This document shows positions 48,624-57,112 of a stretch of DNA of 64,000 nt, in pieces (within the stretch, counting starts at the first letter, position 1; every line of letters starts with the position of its first letter). A model generated the notes under the pieces. That model searched no databases and was not told the DNA's origin. It saw only the letters and a program-made list of their open reading frames with translations. The DNA is taken from IMG/VR virus record IMGVR_UViG_3300033153_006331, positions 1-64,000 of that record, one strand, 5' to 3'. The stretch comes from a virus. A program made the position numbers and the translations under genes.

Positions 48624-50678
48624 CTATCGCCTTCCCCTTTCGAGTTGAGGCCCCGCCCCACGCCCACCACTCCGCAGGTCCATTGGAATCGACTTCCGTT
48701 GTTGGTCCCATTGCCGATGACTCATCTTCGTTGGGATCAATCCCTTGGAAATCTCGTGGGTGTGAAGAAGGTAGCGCAAACTATCGACCGCATCATCTGC
48801 CAGCTTCAACGGCACGGGAGCCGCTACCTGCGGATTCAATATGCTCCCGCCCGATACCAGCGATTTCTTTCCCCGCTTCCACCGATACTTTCGCATTTCC
48901 TCGACCAAATGCACGCACCGCTCGTGAATGACCAACTTCGGCTTCCCGTTGGTCTGGAGCTTCAGTAGCGTTCGTACCGTGTCAATCCCCTTGTAGACGT
49001 CATTGGCAGCAGCAGAAACAGGTATGCCGCGATTGCCAAATTCGTTAATCTCGCCAGGTCGGCTTGGGTCGGCGTAGGTGTCCCGATAAACGTCCCGCTG
49101 TTTCGGCACCCAGACCGGGCCGATCTTGCTCTCCTGTTCGCGCTCGCCTTCACCGAGCCAATGCCCCGGCCACCCCCATGCCTGCGATTTTTCCACAATG
49201 GCCACAACATGGTCGAGCGTAATTCTAGCTTGAGAGTCACTCCAATACTCCTCGTAAACGTACCAGTCCCCAATCGCATCAACATAGGCCCAAATGCACA
49301 CGAATGGATGCTCGGCCGAGGCACCCCAGTCCACGCCCCGATAATGCCGCACGCCGACGGGGAACCGAGTTTCGCCCCGAACAACATGAATCGCCGGATT
49401 GAACGTCGGGTAGATCACCCCCTCGAATGTAGCCAACGCCCCAGTCCGCCGCGTCTCCTGCATTTCGTCCGGCACGGCCCCGAAGAAGCTGTCAAACCAG
49501 CCGTCCGCCAAGTTCACCCGGTTGCAATCCGTGTTCGCCCGGTAGAACCCCCAGTCCTTCGGCGGATCGTCCATGACCTTCTCGAGATGGTAGCACAACT
49601 CCGGGTCGATGGGAGTGAATTCGCACATCTGGCCGCCACGAAACATGTAGTCCCGGCAGCCCCGGAGAGTCTCGACAAACAACTGCCACGGAAACTGCTC
49701 GGAAAACCAGAAGCCACCGATCGACTTGGCATGGAAGGCCGTCCGGCCCTGCTCGTAACTCTTGAATTCCAGCATCCACGAGTTGCGGCCGTTGCCGCCC
49801 TTGCGGTCCCGTGGCCATGGCTTCAAGTGGATGGCAAACGGCCAACCGTCCTTCTCTCGAAACCATCGGGTCCGCTTCCAGTCCACCTCGATGCTCGGGA
49901 TATGCCCGTTGCCCAAAAGCTTCTCCAGCCAGCAGATACCGCAGCACTGGTCGTACGTGCTGGTGATGACCCAGAATGGCGTGTCAGGCCGCGGTGGCGG
50001 CTGGTCGAGGAGCAGAAACTTGGCGACCTTGAAAGCAGAGGCTTCGGTCGTGCCGGAGTTATGGTGGATTACGCCACCCATTTCATAGTTACGCCACTTC
50101 TTTACCGTAAAATCCCAAATGCCGTCTTTCTCGGCTCTCCTGATTTTGGACTGAATGCCCGGCAACGCTTTCCCCTTTGCATCAATTGATGCAAGACAAT
50201 CCCCAACCGATAAGTCAGCAAGGCAACGCCACTTGCGGTCAGAGCAAAGCAATCTGTGTGCTCCAGCAGCCGCAAAGGTCCAACCCGTAGACAATACCAC
50301 ATCCCAAAGCCAATCAACCCGCTTGAAGAACGGCCTGCTTGCTACGCCGAGTTGGCGATTCCCATCCGCATCAACTGACCAAACATGAAATGGGCCTAAG
50401 ATTTGATCGACCCGACTAAACGAGCGTTTCACCGGATCGAAAACTCTGCTGTCTCCAGCGATACAGGCGTTGCCTCCTACGAGAAATGCCACCAAGTCTT
50501 TCGAGTAGCAGAATCCCGCCTGCTGGTCGAATAGTTCCGGCCGGTCCGGCCGCGGGATGAACGTGGAGTACGCTGATTCGTCGAGGAGCTGGAGATACTC
50601 TTGAAGATCGGGCGAGCCCTGGACTTCCGCCACGGCATCCTCAAGCATGTCGGGCGGTAGTTGGTCAAGGATGCCCAT
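48624..50678 (-). CDS. terL: Terminase large subunit with mini-intein
   Basis: 684 residues from MGILDQLPPDML. The ATPase begins FLVGGNA, is interrupted by an intein, and continues SGTTEASAFKVAKFLL, so splicing restores the Walker A loop. FWFSEQ resembles the Walker B/acidic site. VGVRHYRGVDWGASAEHPF and LADDAVDSLRYLL hold aspartates of the RNase H-like nuclease. TerL cuts and pumps DNA through the portal. The gene is followed by a methyltransferase remnant rather than by the portal, which lies about 6 kb downstream. Confidence 0.85.
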   Translation of the reverse strand: MGILDQLPPDMLEDAVAEVQGSPDLQEYLQLLDESAYSTFIPRPDRPELFDQQAGFCYSKDLVAFLVGGNACIAGDSRVFDPVKRSFSRVDQILGPFHVWSVDADGNRQLGVASRPFFKRVDWLWDVVLSTGWTFAAAGAHRLLCSDRKWRCLADLSVGDCLASIDAKGKALPGIQSKIRRAEKDGIWDFTVKKWRNYEMGGVIHHNSGTTEASAFKVAKFLLLDQPPPRPDTPFWVITSTYDQCCGICWLEKLLGNGHIPSIEVDWKRTRWFREKDGWPFAIHLKPWPRDRKGGNGRNSWMLEFKSYEQGRTAFHAKSIGGFWFSEQFPWQLFVETLRGCRDYMFRGGQMCEFTPIDPELCYHLEKVMDDPPKDWGFYRANTDCNRVNLADGWFDSFFGAVPDEMQETRRTGALATFEGVIYPTFNPAIHVVRGETRFPVGVRHYRGVDWGASAEHPFVCIWAYVDAIGDWYVYEEYWSDSQARITLDHVVAIVEKSQAWGWPGHWLGEGEREQESKIGPVWVPKQRDVYRDTYADPSRPGEINEFGNRGIPVSAAANDVYKGIDTVRTLLKLQTNGKPKLVIHERCVHLVEEMRKYRWKRGKKSLVSGGSILNPQVAAPVPLKLADDAVDSLRYLLHTHEISKGLIPTKMSHRQWDQQRKSIPMDLRSGGRGAGPQLERGRR
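50058..50465 (-). other. Mini-intein inside terL Walker A motif
   Basis: 136 residues in frame. Block A is CIAGDSRVFD; block B GAHRLLCSD carries the histidine; block F DGIWDFTVKKWRNYEMGG; block G VIHHN followed by Ser. No homing endonuclease domain is present. Cys1, the penultimate His and Asn, and Ser+1 are all intact, so splicing looks possible. Confidence 0.85.
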
Positions 50679-51357
50679 CGTCGCTGCCATCCTCAAGCTC
50701 ATAGAACTGACGCAATAACTCGGCAGTTTCTTTGAGCCCGTCAATCACCTTCTGCTTACGCAACTCATCCTCTGCGTCAATGCAACAATCTTCCGTCCGC
50801 TCGGTCCGCAATCGTTCCAATTCACGCTCTGCGTCTTCTGCCCGCACATACATTCCAGAGTGACAACAACAGAGATTTCCACTACAGGAATGCAGCTCCA
50901 TCCTGCCGCTTGCCAAATAGTATATGTCCATTCGATGGCCTTCGTTTTGCCCCAGGGGCCGCGGGGCCTCCTCTCTCTTCCCCACGGCAGCCAAGGCCGC
51001 TTGGCAGATGGCCAGCGGGGCACTCTTTATAAAGCTACTGTGGCCAACACACTTCTGCTTTCGGAAAACCGTACCCTGCCAACAACGATTCCAATCCTGC
51101 ATAGGGATCAATCTCAATTCCAGATCCCACAACTTTTCTATCACCTCCCATGCGTCAGCGATATTGAGGTCTGGCCGCCAGCAGTTGCTACGGGCAGTAT
51201 AAACATTGACCGTCCCATCAGGGAATTGACCAACATAGGGGCGGTTGCCCCAGTCATCACCCTGGCCATGGCGTTCGTATTGCGGCCATTTCATCACCTC
51301 GCGGGCAATCCTCGCGGCAAACTCTGGGCTGGCCTGCATTTGATTTGCGTCTGTCAC
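50665..51357 (-). CDS. Phage ABA sandwich domain protein
   Basis: 230 residues from a GTG that overlaps the upstream stop (GTGA). YVGQFPDGTVNVYT, NIADAWEVIEKLWDLEL and APLAICQAALAAVGKREE match the phage ABA sandwich pattern. A second half has cysteines (SCSGNLCCCHSGMYV) and a coiled coil. It overlaps terL. Confidence 0.6.
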   Translation of the reverse strand: MTDANQMQASPEFAARIAREVMKWPQYERHGQGDDWGNRPYVGQFPDGTVNVYTARSNCWRPDLNIADAWEVIEKLWDLELRLIPMQDWNRCWQGTVFRKQKCVGHSSFIKSAPLAICQAALAAVGKREEAPRPLGQNEGHRMDIYYLASGRMELHSCSGNLCCCHSGMYVRAEDAERELERLRTERTEDCCIDAEDELRKQKVIDGLKETAELLRQFYELEDGSDDGHP

Positions 51358-51512
51358 GATTCGTTCTCCATCGGTTCATACCCCTGACATTTTTCGCAGG
51401 CCCAAAACAGTTCGCCCACCTTTAGGTGCTTCCACCCACGCCGCCTAGTAACTGTCTTGGTGCGGTCAAGAATTTGCTTAGCCGTCAAGGTGAAGCTCAT
51501 GTTTCGGGGCAT
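51354..51512 (-). CDS. Truncated ASCH-like protein
   Basis: 52 residues: MPRNMSFTLTAKQILDRTKT then VTRRRGWKHLKVGELFWACE and a short end. The first part matches a conserved phage/bacterial protein with ASCH-like fold that normally continues for another 30-40 residues after WAVEK. Here it stops early and is coupled to the next gene by GTGA. It may be a shortened functional form or a decayed gene. Confidence 0.6.
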   Translation of the reverse strand: MPRNMSFTLTAKQILDRTKTVTRRRGWKHLKVGELFWACEKCQGYEPMENES

Positions 51513-51551
51513 GATTCGCCTTCCCTTTATTCAGATTCCAATATGTCCATT

Positions 51552-51980
51552 CTACCACGTTCCCCGCGGACAATGCTCCGTGGCCATTCGAATCTTGTTC
51601 CGAAAGGCCGACTTGCTCCGGCTCACCCGACAGCCACAGACTTGGCAGGTCCGAGACTTCGGGCCAATGTGGGGGCAAAAACGGCATAGTTCCCTATAGA
51701 TTCGATTCACCTCGTGGTCGCTCCGGACGGGTCGCCCTGCGTCGTGCCATCGCTTCACGGCCGAGACATACGCTATCGCCTTCCTCGCGACTCCAGACGG
51801 CACAGCCGGCCTCTCTCGGGCCACGGCCACGCTGCCCCGGCAGTCCGGCAAACTATCCGCGAGTTCTGCCCCCAACTCCCCCCCCACCACGTTGATCAGG
51901 GCCAGCCGGCAGACCGTACAAACGTACCTCGGGCTGCCCTCCAGTCCGTCGTCCATGCGTTTCCATCGACATCGTGCCAT
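51552..51980 (-). CDS. Zinc-finger protein
   Basis: 142 residues from MARCRWKRMDDGLEGS. YVCTVCRLA, LCRFCPHIG, RTCQVCGCRV and EHCPRGTW provide cysteine pairs for two zinc sites. A helical basic linker (RKAIAYVSAVKRWHDAGRP) lies between. Likely nucleic-acid binding. Confidence 0.6.
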   Translation of the reverse strand: MARCRWKRMDDGLEGSPRYVCTVCRLALINVVGGELGAELADSLPDCRGSVAVARERPAVPSGVARKAIAYVSAVKRWHDAGRPVRSDHEVNRIYRELCRFCPHIGPKSRTCQVCGCRVSRSKSAFRNKIRMATEHCPRGTW

Positions 51981-52034
51981 CCAGCCAACTCTCCGATCAG
52001 CCAAGTGATGTGTCGTAGCCGTGGTGCCGCATAA

Positions 52035-52205
52035 TCAACAAGCGGCCGGCATCTCACCGACCTGGGGTTGTTCACGCTGCTTGAAGCTGATCCCTGGCTC
52101 CACTATTTGACCGTGCGTGCTTGGCCACGGGGACATCTGGTCGTGTCGATCCCGCTTTGCATCACCCCAAGACTGGGGACTTGCCCAGTTTGCAAATCTC
52201 TTCAC
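52035..52205 (-). CDS. 56-residue ORF coupled to upstream gene
   Basis: MKRFANWASPQSWGDAKRDR... begins at a GTG inside the end of the gene upstream (GGAGGTGTGA). It has no recognised motif; Trp/Pro/Gln-rich. The GGAGG before the GTG supports translation. Confidence 0.45.
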   Translation of the reverse strand: MKRFANWASPQSWGDAKRDRHDQMSPWPSTHGQIVEPGISFKQREQPQVGEMPAAC

Positions 52206-52756
52206 ACCTCCACGTCAACGCATAGGGCCTTAGAAATCGTTATGCCGGAGCCTGACCAGTCGCAATGCTGATAGGTGCCCGGCTTTTCAAGCAGCGTGTA
52301 CGCGGACGCTGTGAATCCTCCGAGCGTCACCGACTCGAAATCGCAGTCTACCGACGAGACGCGAGGGATTATCAGCCGCCAATCCCCGATAAGCACCTCG
52401 TCGCCAGGATCAACCTGCTCCTGTAGCGGGCCGTCAGGAGGGCCGGGCCCCTCTTCTATCGCGATCTCGTAGACGCTGGCCTCCAGCAGGATATCGCCAG
52501 GGGAAAACGTGTTGTCCAGCCCGAACTCGATCCGGCCATTACAGAACGCTAACTGGCCCTTCCACAAGCACTCCTGCCCCTGCTCGTCGGTCACCTGTGC
52601 CATCGGGATCACCTGTGCCATCCAGTCCTCGCAAGTGCCGCAGTCCATATCGGCTACACCGAACAACTGAGCTTCAAGCAGCCGTCGCCCCGTGCAGACT
52701 TTGCACAGCTCGCAGCGTGGTTCCCAACACCAGCCGACGTTAGAAATCCGTCTCAT
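52202..52756 (-). CDS. Cys-rich hypothetical protein downstream of arrays R6/R7
   Basis: 184 residues starting MRRISNVGWCWEPRCELCK. CELCKVCTGRRL and DMDCGTCEDWM suggest zinc sites; then a beta-rich domain (GRIEFGLDNTFSPGDILLEA, DEVLIGDWRLIIPRV). No purine-rich ribosome-binding site precedes the ATG: only seven bases separate it from the tail of array R6. Function unknown; possibly structural. Confidence 0.65.
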   Translation of the reverse strand: MRRISNVGWCWEPRCELCKVCTGRRLLEAQLFGVADMDCGTCEDWMAQVIPMAQVTDEQGQECLWKGQLAFCNGRIEFGLDNTFSPGDILLEASVYEIAIEEGPGPPDGPLQEQVDPGDEVLIGDWRLIIPRVSSVDCDFESVTLGGFTASAYTLLEKPGTYQHCDWSGSGITISKALCVDVEV

Positions 52757-52763
52757 CTGATAC

Positions 52764-52863
52764 AGCCGTTTCGTCTTGTCTCATGCCGCTTCGCTTCGTG
52801 CCGCTTCAAATCGGGCCGTTTCGCCTCGTGCCGCTTCGCGCCGTCTCGGGTCGTCTCGCTTTC
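52764..52863 (-). repeat. Pentamer array R6 (x20)
   Basis: On the minus strand 20 units such as CGAGA, CGACC, CGGCG, CGAAG, CGGCA, CGAGG, ending TGAGACAAGACGAAACGGCT, then GTATCAG and the ATG of the gene at 52756. Strict 5-nt phase. Confidence 0.8.
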
Positions 52864-52883
52864 ATCCAATGGGATAATGGCAA

Positions 52884-53013
52884 AGCCGTTTCGTCTTGTC
52901 TCGTGCCAAATCAGTTCTCTTCGCCTCGAGTCGGCTCGTTCCGACTCGTTCCGTCTCGGCTCGCGCCGCCTCGCCCCGTCTCGAGCCGGATCGTTCCGGT
53001 TCGGCTCATCTTG
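52884..53013 (-). repeat. Pentamer array R7 (x26)
   Basis: The longest array: 26 minus-strand units from CAAGA TGAGC CGAAC CGGAA to CGAGACAAGACGAAACGGCT, then TTGCCATTATC. It begins about four bases after the predicted start of the promoter at 53024. Confidence 0.8.
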
Positions 53014-53023
53014 CCCGCCCGCC

Positions 53024-53034
53024 ATTATACCACA
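53024..53034 (-). promoter_or_regulatory. Extended -10 promoter TGTGGTATAAT
   Basis: Minus-strand TGTGG-TATAAT-GG. No -35 was seen. The start near 53017 makes arrays R7 and R6 the 5' leader (about 260 nt) of the gene at 52756. Same arrangement as the promoter at 19385 with R2. Confidence 0.65.
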
Positions 53035-53040
53035 CCACTC

Positions 53041-53277
53041 TCACGCCAGAGCCTCCAAACTCTGCCCTTGCAATCGTCGGTCCTTTGCCCGAGCCAGAAT
53101 CTCGGCCAAAAGCTCCCGCCAATCAGCCGGCTCTTTGCTGTCACGGTACACCAAAATCCTGGCACAGAACGGGCACTTGACCCAGCCTGTAGCCTTGTCC
53201 GGCACATAGAGAAATTTCTTGCGGCACAGTCCGCAATGAAACCTCCCGGCTTGCTCTTGATTGGAATCCATCATCAT
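53041..53277 (-). CDS. Small zinc-ribbon protein
   Basis: About 78 residues starting at one of three adjacent ATGs (MMMDSNQEQAGRFHCG). FHCGLCRKKF and VKCPFCARIL form a rubredoxin-like zinc ribbon. The tail LLAEILARAKDRRLQGQSLE resembles the C-terminus of the terminase small subunit upstream (ILAEILQRVKDRRLQREALE), so it may have been copied from it. Confidence 0.65.
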   Translation of the reverse strand: MMMDSNQEQAGRFHCGLCRKKFLYVPDKATGWVKCPFCARILVYRDSKEPADWRELLAEILARAKDRRLQGQSLEALA

Positions 53278-53278
53278 G

Positions 53279-53890
53279 CTACACCACGTCCTCACTGGGC
53301 CCCTCCAAAGCCTCTCTCTGAAGCCGCCTATCCTTCACCCGCTGGAGAATCTCGGCGAGAATCGTCGCGGTCAGCTCTTCTGGCTTCAGTCCAGCCACCC
53401 GCACGCCAACCTCGTGCCGATGCTCGTGTCTGTCAACCAACAGCCCACCCAACTTGGCCCGCATTTCAATAGACCACTTCACAAAGTCAAGCCAGTTCCC
53501 CTCGCCTGTCCGCCACTTCGTAACCTTCGTCACCAACTCGGCCGGCACGCCTTCCTTACTGAGCACCTCGCGGACAGTCTTGATTCTCTCGGGGCCCTGA
53601 GATTCCAGGAACTTCTCCCAGGATATCCGCTCGACCAAATCTATCTTGCGGAGTTCACGGCGGAGAGAAACGCCACCCTGGGCCGCCCATTGGGGCTCGA
53701 TCCGGTTTTTGACATGATGGCGGATCGCTTCGCCAGAGAACCCGAGCCGGCGGCCAATCTCTCGGATCGACACCCCCATGAGGTGCCATTCTTCAATCTG
53801 CCGAAGGTCCTTCGGAGAGATACTCTTCCCAGACTTCGGATTCCCCGGCCTCAACTTCCCCTCGCCATTATTACCAGCTCCACTTGTCAT
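53279..53890 (-). CDS. terS: Putative terminase small subunit
   Basis: 203 residues. SPKDLRQIEEWHLMGVSIRE and IGRRLGFSGEAIRHHVKNRI form a helix-turn-helix for DNA recognition. Helices follow (ELRKIDLVERISWEKFLESQ). Position upstream of terL, HTH and length fit TerS, which recognises packaging DNA and feeds TerL. Small terminases vary too much for certainty. Confidence 0.65.
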   Translation of the reverse strand: MTSGAGNNGEGKLRPGNPKSGKSISPKDLRQIEEWHLMGVSIREIGRRLGFSGEAIRHHVKNRIEPQWAAQGGVSLRRELRKIDLVERISWEKFLESQGPERIKTVREVLSKEGVPAELVTKVTKWRTGEGNWLDFVKWSIEMRAKLGGLLVDRHEHRHEVGVRVAGLKPEELTATILAEILQRVKDRRLQREALEGPSEDVV

Positions 53891-53893
53891 AAA

Positions 53894-54874
53894 TCACCCC
53901 TCGGAACTGGTAAACGCCTCCGGGCTCTGCTTGAATCGCCGGACAACCGACTGGACCTTTCGGTGGGTAACGGCAAGCTGCGGCGTCGAAAGGAGTTCAG
54001 CGATCTCTTTTGAGTCTATCCCCTGTTGGTGCGCCTGTACGATTTCCTGCTCCAAAGTCAATTCGGCCGTTTTGGCGAGCGGTCCCGGCATGGCCCGCTC
54101 CACCTCGTCCGGTATCCCCGGCTCGTGGGGGGCTCGTGCCGTATGGGGATCGGCGTAGTTTTCGTCCGGCCGCGGCAGTTTCAGCCGGTCGCATTCGGCG
54201 TACACCTCGTCAACGGTCTTGCCGTGCATGGCCGCTATCTGGGAGGCCGATACCCCTTGCTCGACAAGCTCGGGGATTCCTTCCGGTGCCACTGGCGGCG
54301 TAAGCTTTTCGGCCTGGAGGCGGCGGATCAACGCCGTATGCTCGGCCACCTTCCGCTCACGGGCTGCGAATTCCTGCTGCCCGGGGGACACGAAATCCTT
54401 GCCGGTGTGGGTGCCGGGAGCTTTCCGCTCTTCGGCCAGCTTCCGCATGTCCGGCTTCGCAAGAGTGCCAAACCCGTAGATTGCACAGATTTGGGCGTCG
54501 CCCACCTTCTGGCGTTCGAGTTCCGTTATCGGCTCCAGCGGCGGGGGGCCAGCAGTATCGGCCGCCACCAACTTCGCGTCCCGGACCGCCTCTAACGCCG
54601 CCCAGAATGCGTTGCTCTCCGGATACTGTTCGCCGGACAGAGCCCCGCCGGCCTTCCACGTTTCCCACTGTTCGCCGAACACCTTCACCCGTTCGAACAG
54701 AGTTCGGCATTCTGCCGGAATAGCCCCATCCTCAAAGATGGCCAAAAGGCTGTCGGCGGCCTCCTCGAACGACTGGGGAAGGGGTTCGAACTCTGATTGA
54801 ATCCATTGGTCGTGTACGTCCAGCAGGTGGTCAACGAAAAGCAGCAAATTCTTCCGACGTTCGTCGTTGTCCAT
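53894..54874 (-). CDS. HTH-containing hypothetical protein
   Basis: 326 residues. Two possible helix-turn-helices: GVSASQIAAMHGKTVDEVYA near 210 and GIDSKEIAELLSTPQLAVTH near 290. A helical N-terminus and proline-rich linkers precede them. It adjoins terS, so it may regulate or help packaging. No named family. Confidence 0.55.
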   Translation of the reverse strand: MDNDERRKNLLLFVDHLLDVHDQWIQSEFEPLPQSFEEAADSLLAIFEDGAIPAECRTLFERVKVFGEQWETWKAGGALSGEQYPESNAFWAALEAVRDAKLVAADTAGPPPLEPITELERQKVGDAQICAIYGFGTLAKPDMRKLAEERKAPGTHTGKDFVSPGQQEFAARERKVAEHTALIRRLQAEKLTPPVAPEGIPELVEQGVSASQIAAMHGKTVDEVYAECDRLKLPRPDENYADPHTARAPHEPGIPDEVERAMPGPLAKTAELTLEQEIVQAHQQGIDSKEIAELLSTPQLAVTHRKVQSVVRRFKQSPEAFTSSEG

Positions 54875-54908
54875 GAAACATTCCTCCGCACCCCCCTGAT
54901 GCCGTTCA

Positions 54909-55223
54909 CTATCTTACCCCACGATACTGGCTAACGCAACGGATCTTCCGGAAGTCGGTCCGGGCGGACTCGATCGTCACCTCAAGGTCGTACTCGGTTC
55001 CAGGCAGCCCCAGGCTGACCGTTTCAGCGATCAACCCCTCGTACCGTCCATTACTGCCAGGCACGTAGGTCATTGATATGGCCACGGCCCCGCTCACCTC
55101 GGCGCCGGCGAAATCCTTCAGCGTGAATGTCACCGTCGCAGCGTCAACGTAGCTGTCATCCGTCGGATTCTGAAGCTCATCCAGCCGAACGATCGTGTCT
55201 GAATTGATGTAGATTGGTAGCAT
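54909..55223 (-). CDS. Beta-rich tail-fibre accessory protein
   Basis: 104 residues from MLPIYINSDTIVRLDELQNP. Immunoglobulin-like strands (TVTFTLKDFAGAEVSGAVAI, VPGSNGRYEGLIAETVSLG) resemble small baseplate/BppU-like or fibre proteins. It directly follows the serine-rich LamG protein gene. Confidence 0.55.
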   Translation of the reverse strand: MLPIYINSDTIVRLDELQNPTDDSYVDAATVTFTLKDFAGAEVSGAVAISMTYVPGSNGRYEGLIAETVSLGLPGTEYDLEVTIESARTDFRKIRCVSQYRGVR

Positions 55224-55225
55224 GG

Positions 55226-57112
55226 TCACACCGCCAATATGGTTCCGGAGTACGGGCCGATGGAACTGATTTCCCCGTCCAGGGCCCCGATCGAAACGAG
55301 AACACCAGCGGATGATCCCAGCGTGCCGATCGTGCCAACAGCCACACCATAGCGTTCCGAGGATGACGACAATGAGGAGCCTGACTCGCCCGTCGAACTG
55401 GACGAGGACGAGGAAAGGGTTGACAGGCTCGACGGCGACGTAGACGACGACGAGAGCGACGAGCGGCTTGTCGATGGGCTCGACGACGTTGACATAGACG
55501 AGATGCTGATCGACGAACTTGACGACGACGACACAGACGGCGAGCTTGACGACGAGCTGCTTGACGTGCTCATCAGCGTGCTGGAAGAACTCGACGAACT
55601 GCTGGGCGTTGACGACGAGGACGAGGAGGCCGTTGACCTGCTTGACGATGACGCGGTGCTGAGCAACGTCGAACTTGACGATGATGCGGTGCTCAATAAC
55701 GTCGAACTACTTGACGAACTGTGTACCGTAGAACTTGATGAGGAACGAGTAATCGAGGATACGCTGGTCGATGACCCCGACGTAGACGAGGGGGAGGATA
55801 CGCTAGTTGACGAACTCGATGATGATGTGATTCCCAAGCTGCTTGACGACGAAGTAGACGGCTCTTCGCCAGATATGCCCAGGCTAGTTGAGGAACTGGA
55901 AGAGGACGTAATCCCGAGCGAACTGGACGAGCTTGACGATGAAGTTATGCCAAGACTGGACGAAGAACTTGAAGAGGACGACGTGAGGCCCAGGCTGCTT
56001 GACGAACTCGATGATGACGTAATCCCCAAGCTGCTTGAACTCGAGGAACTTGATGTAATCCCAAGCGAACTTGAACTCGAGGACGAGGTAAGGCCGAGGC
56101 TACTCGACGAACTCGACGATGAAGTTATGTCAAGACTAGACGAAGAGCTTGAAGATGATGTAATTCCCAATGAGCTTGAGGATGAACTGGACGACGTAAT
56201 CCCTAAACTGCTAGACGAACTTGACGATGACGTTATGCCAAGCGAACTGGAGGAGGAAGAACTTGAAAGCGATTCGCCGGAGAACCCCAAGCTGCTCGAC
56301 GAACTTGATGATGACGTCAGCCCCAGGCTGCTCGACGAACTCGATGATGACGACTCCTCCTCCGCCACTCCCGCCGCGAACACCCGCCCCCTCAGCCTGA
56401 ACAAGGCGTGGGGATCGACGTAGAGTTGCTGGATTTCGTTGGGGGCAAGGGCTCGCGAATACAAGAAATACGATCCTATCCTCCCTGCATATTCTACCGC
56501 CCCATGCTGCCAGGGCTGCCCGATCTCTAACCCGGCAGACGGTGTCATGTCCCCGTGCGTGATGACGCCCGTTTTTTCCAACCTGCCTTGGACATAACCG
56601 CTCAGCGTACTGCCTTGTTTCGTCCAAACCAGACAATCCCACTTGCCTGCCCCACTTACAGGCACCTGGCTGTTTGCTGCGTCACCGTTGATCGGATATA
56701 GGCCGCCATAGACGTTATAGAAACCATTTTGGAAACCTATAACCACAGCAAATTCATCTTTGCCACCAAAATCACTTATATAGCCTATATCAGTTGTACT
56801 GTTCGGTGCCAGCCATATTACAATAGACAAATCACCCGGCAATGCTGGAGTTGACATTCCCGAGACATAATCAAGTGTCCCATCAAAATCCAACGCCCAA
56901 CCTTTTTCACTCATCACCCAATCTGTAGCTGGGTCCATGTTGGTCAGCGTGCCATGATTCCCGAACCCGGACTGATCCCGCAACGTCGCCCCGGTAACGC
57001 CCAGCGTCGGAGCCCACGCACCCACGAGCCCGTTCCACAATCCGGGATTAGCGGACTCGGCCGCGTTGCGGGCAAATCCCTGCGCGTAGGATGGGAGCCA
57101 GAGGCTACTCAT
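55226..57112 (-). CDS. LamG-domain adhesin-like protein with very long serine repeat
   Basis: 628 residues. Residues 1-240 form a concanavalin/LamG lectin fold (LVGAWAPTLGVTGATLRDQS; ALDFDGTLDYV; DLSIVIWLAP; EYAGRIGSYFLYSRALAPNE). Residues 250-590 are nearly all serine with repeats SSSSSSSSLGITSSSSS in about 14-residue periods. The C-terminus is a short Gly/Ile domain. A receptor-binding tail fibre with a glycosylatable stalk is the best guess. Confidence 0.65.
   Translation of the reverse strand: MSSLWLPSYAQGFARNAAESANPGLWNGLVGAWAPTLGVTGATLRDQSGFGNHGTLTNMDPATDWVMSEKGWALDFDGTLDYVSGMSTPALPGDLSIVIWLAPNSTTDIGYISDFGGKDEFAVVIGFQNGFYNVYGGLYPINGDAANSQVPVSGAGKWDCLVWTKQGSTLSGYVQGRLEKTGVITHGDMTPSAGLEIGQPWQHGAVEYAGRIGSYFLYSRALAPNEIQQLYVDPHALFRLRGRVFAAGVAEEESSSSSSSSSLGLTSSSSSSSSLGFSGESLSSSSSSSSLGITSSSSSSSSLGITSSSSSSSSLGITSSSSSSSSLDITSSSSSSSSLGLTSSSSSSSLGITSSSSSSSSLGITSSSSSSSSLGLTSSSSSSSSSLGITSSSSSSSSLGITSSSSSSTSLGISGEEPSTSSSSSLGITSSSSSSTSVSSPSSTSGSSTSVSSITRSSSSSTVHSSSSSSTLLSTASSSSSTLLSTASSSSRSTASSSSSSTPSSSSSSSSTLMSTSSSSSSSSPSVSSSSSSSISISSMSTSSSPSTSRSSLSSSSTSPSSLSTLSSSSSSSTGESGSSLSSSSERYGVAVGTIGTLGSSAGVLVSIGALDGEISSIGPYSGTILAV

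Noticed and set aside
52753-53025. 90-codon frame translating through arrays R7 and R6 (RRNESERADSRRRE type)
   Set aside because: A 5-nt repeat lacking TGA units stays open by chance. Related arrays R2, R3 and R4 contain stops in all useful frames, so coding is not conserved.
55503-56423. 306-codon plus-strand acidic (Leu/Asp/Glu) frame; similar ones at 28933-29895
   Set aside because: These are the reverse complement of poly-serine tracts; serine codons read backwards give Asp/Glu/Leu. No ribosome-binding site or family.
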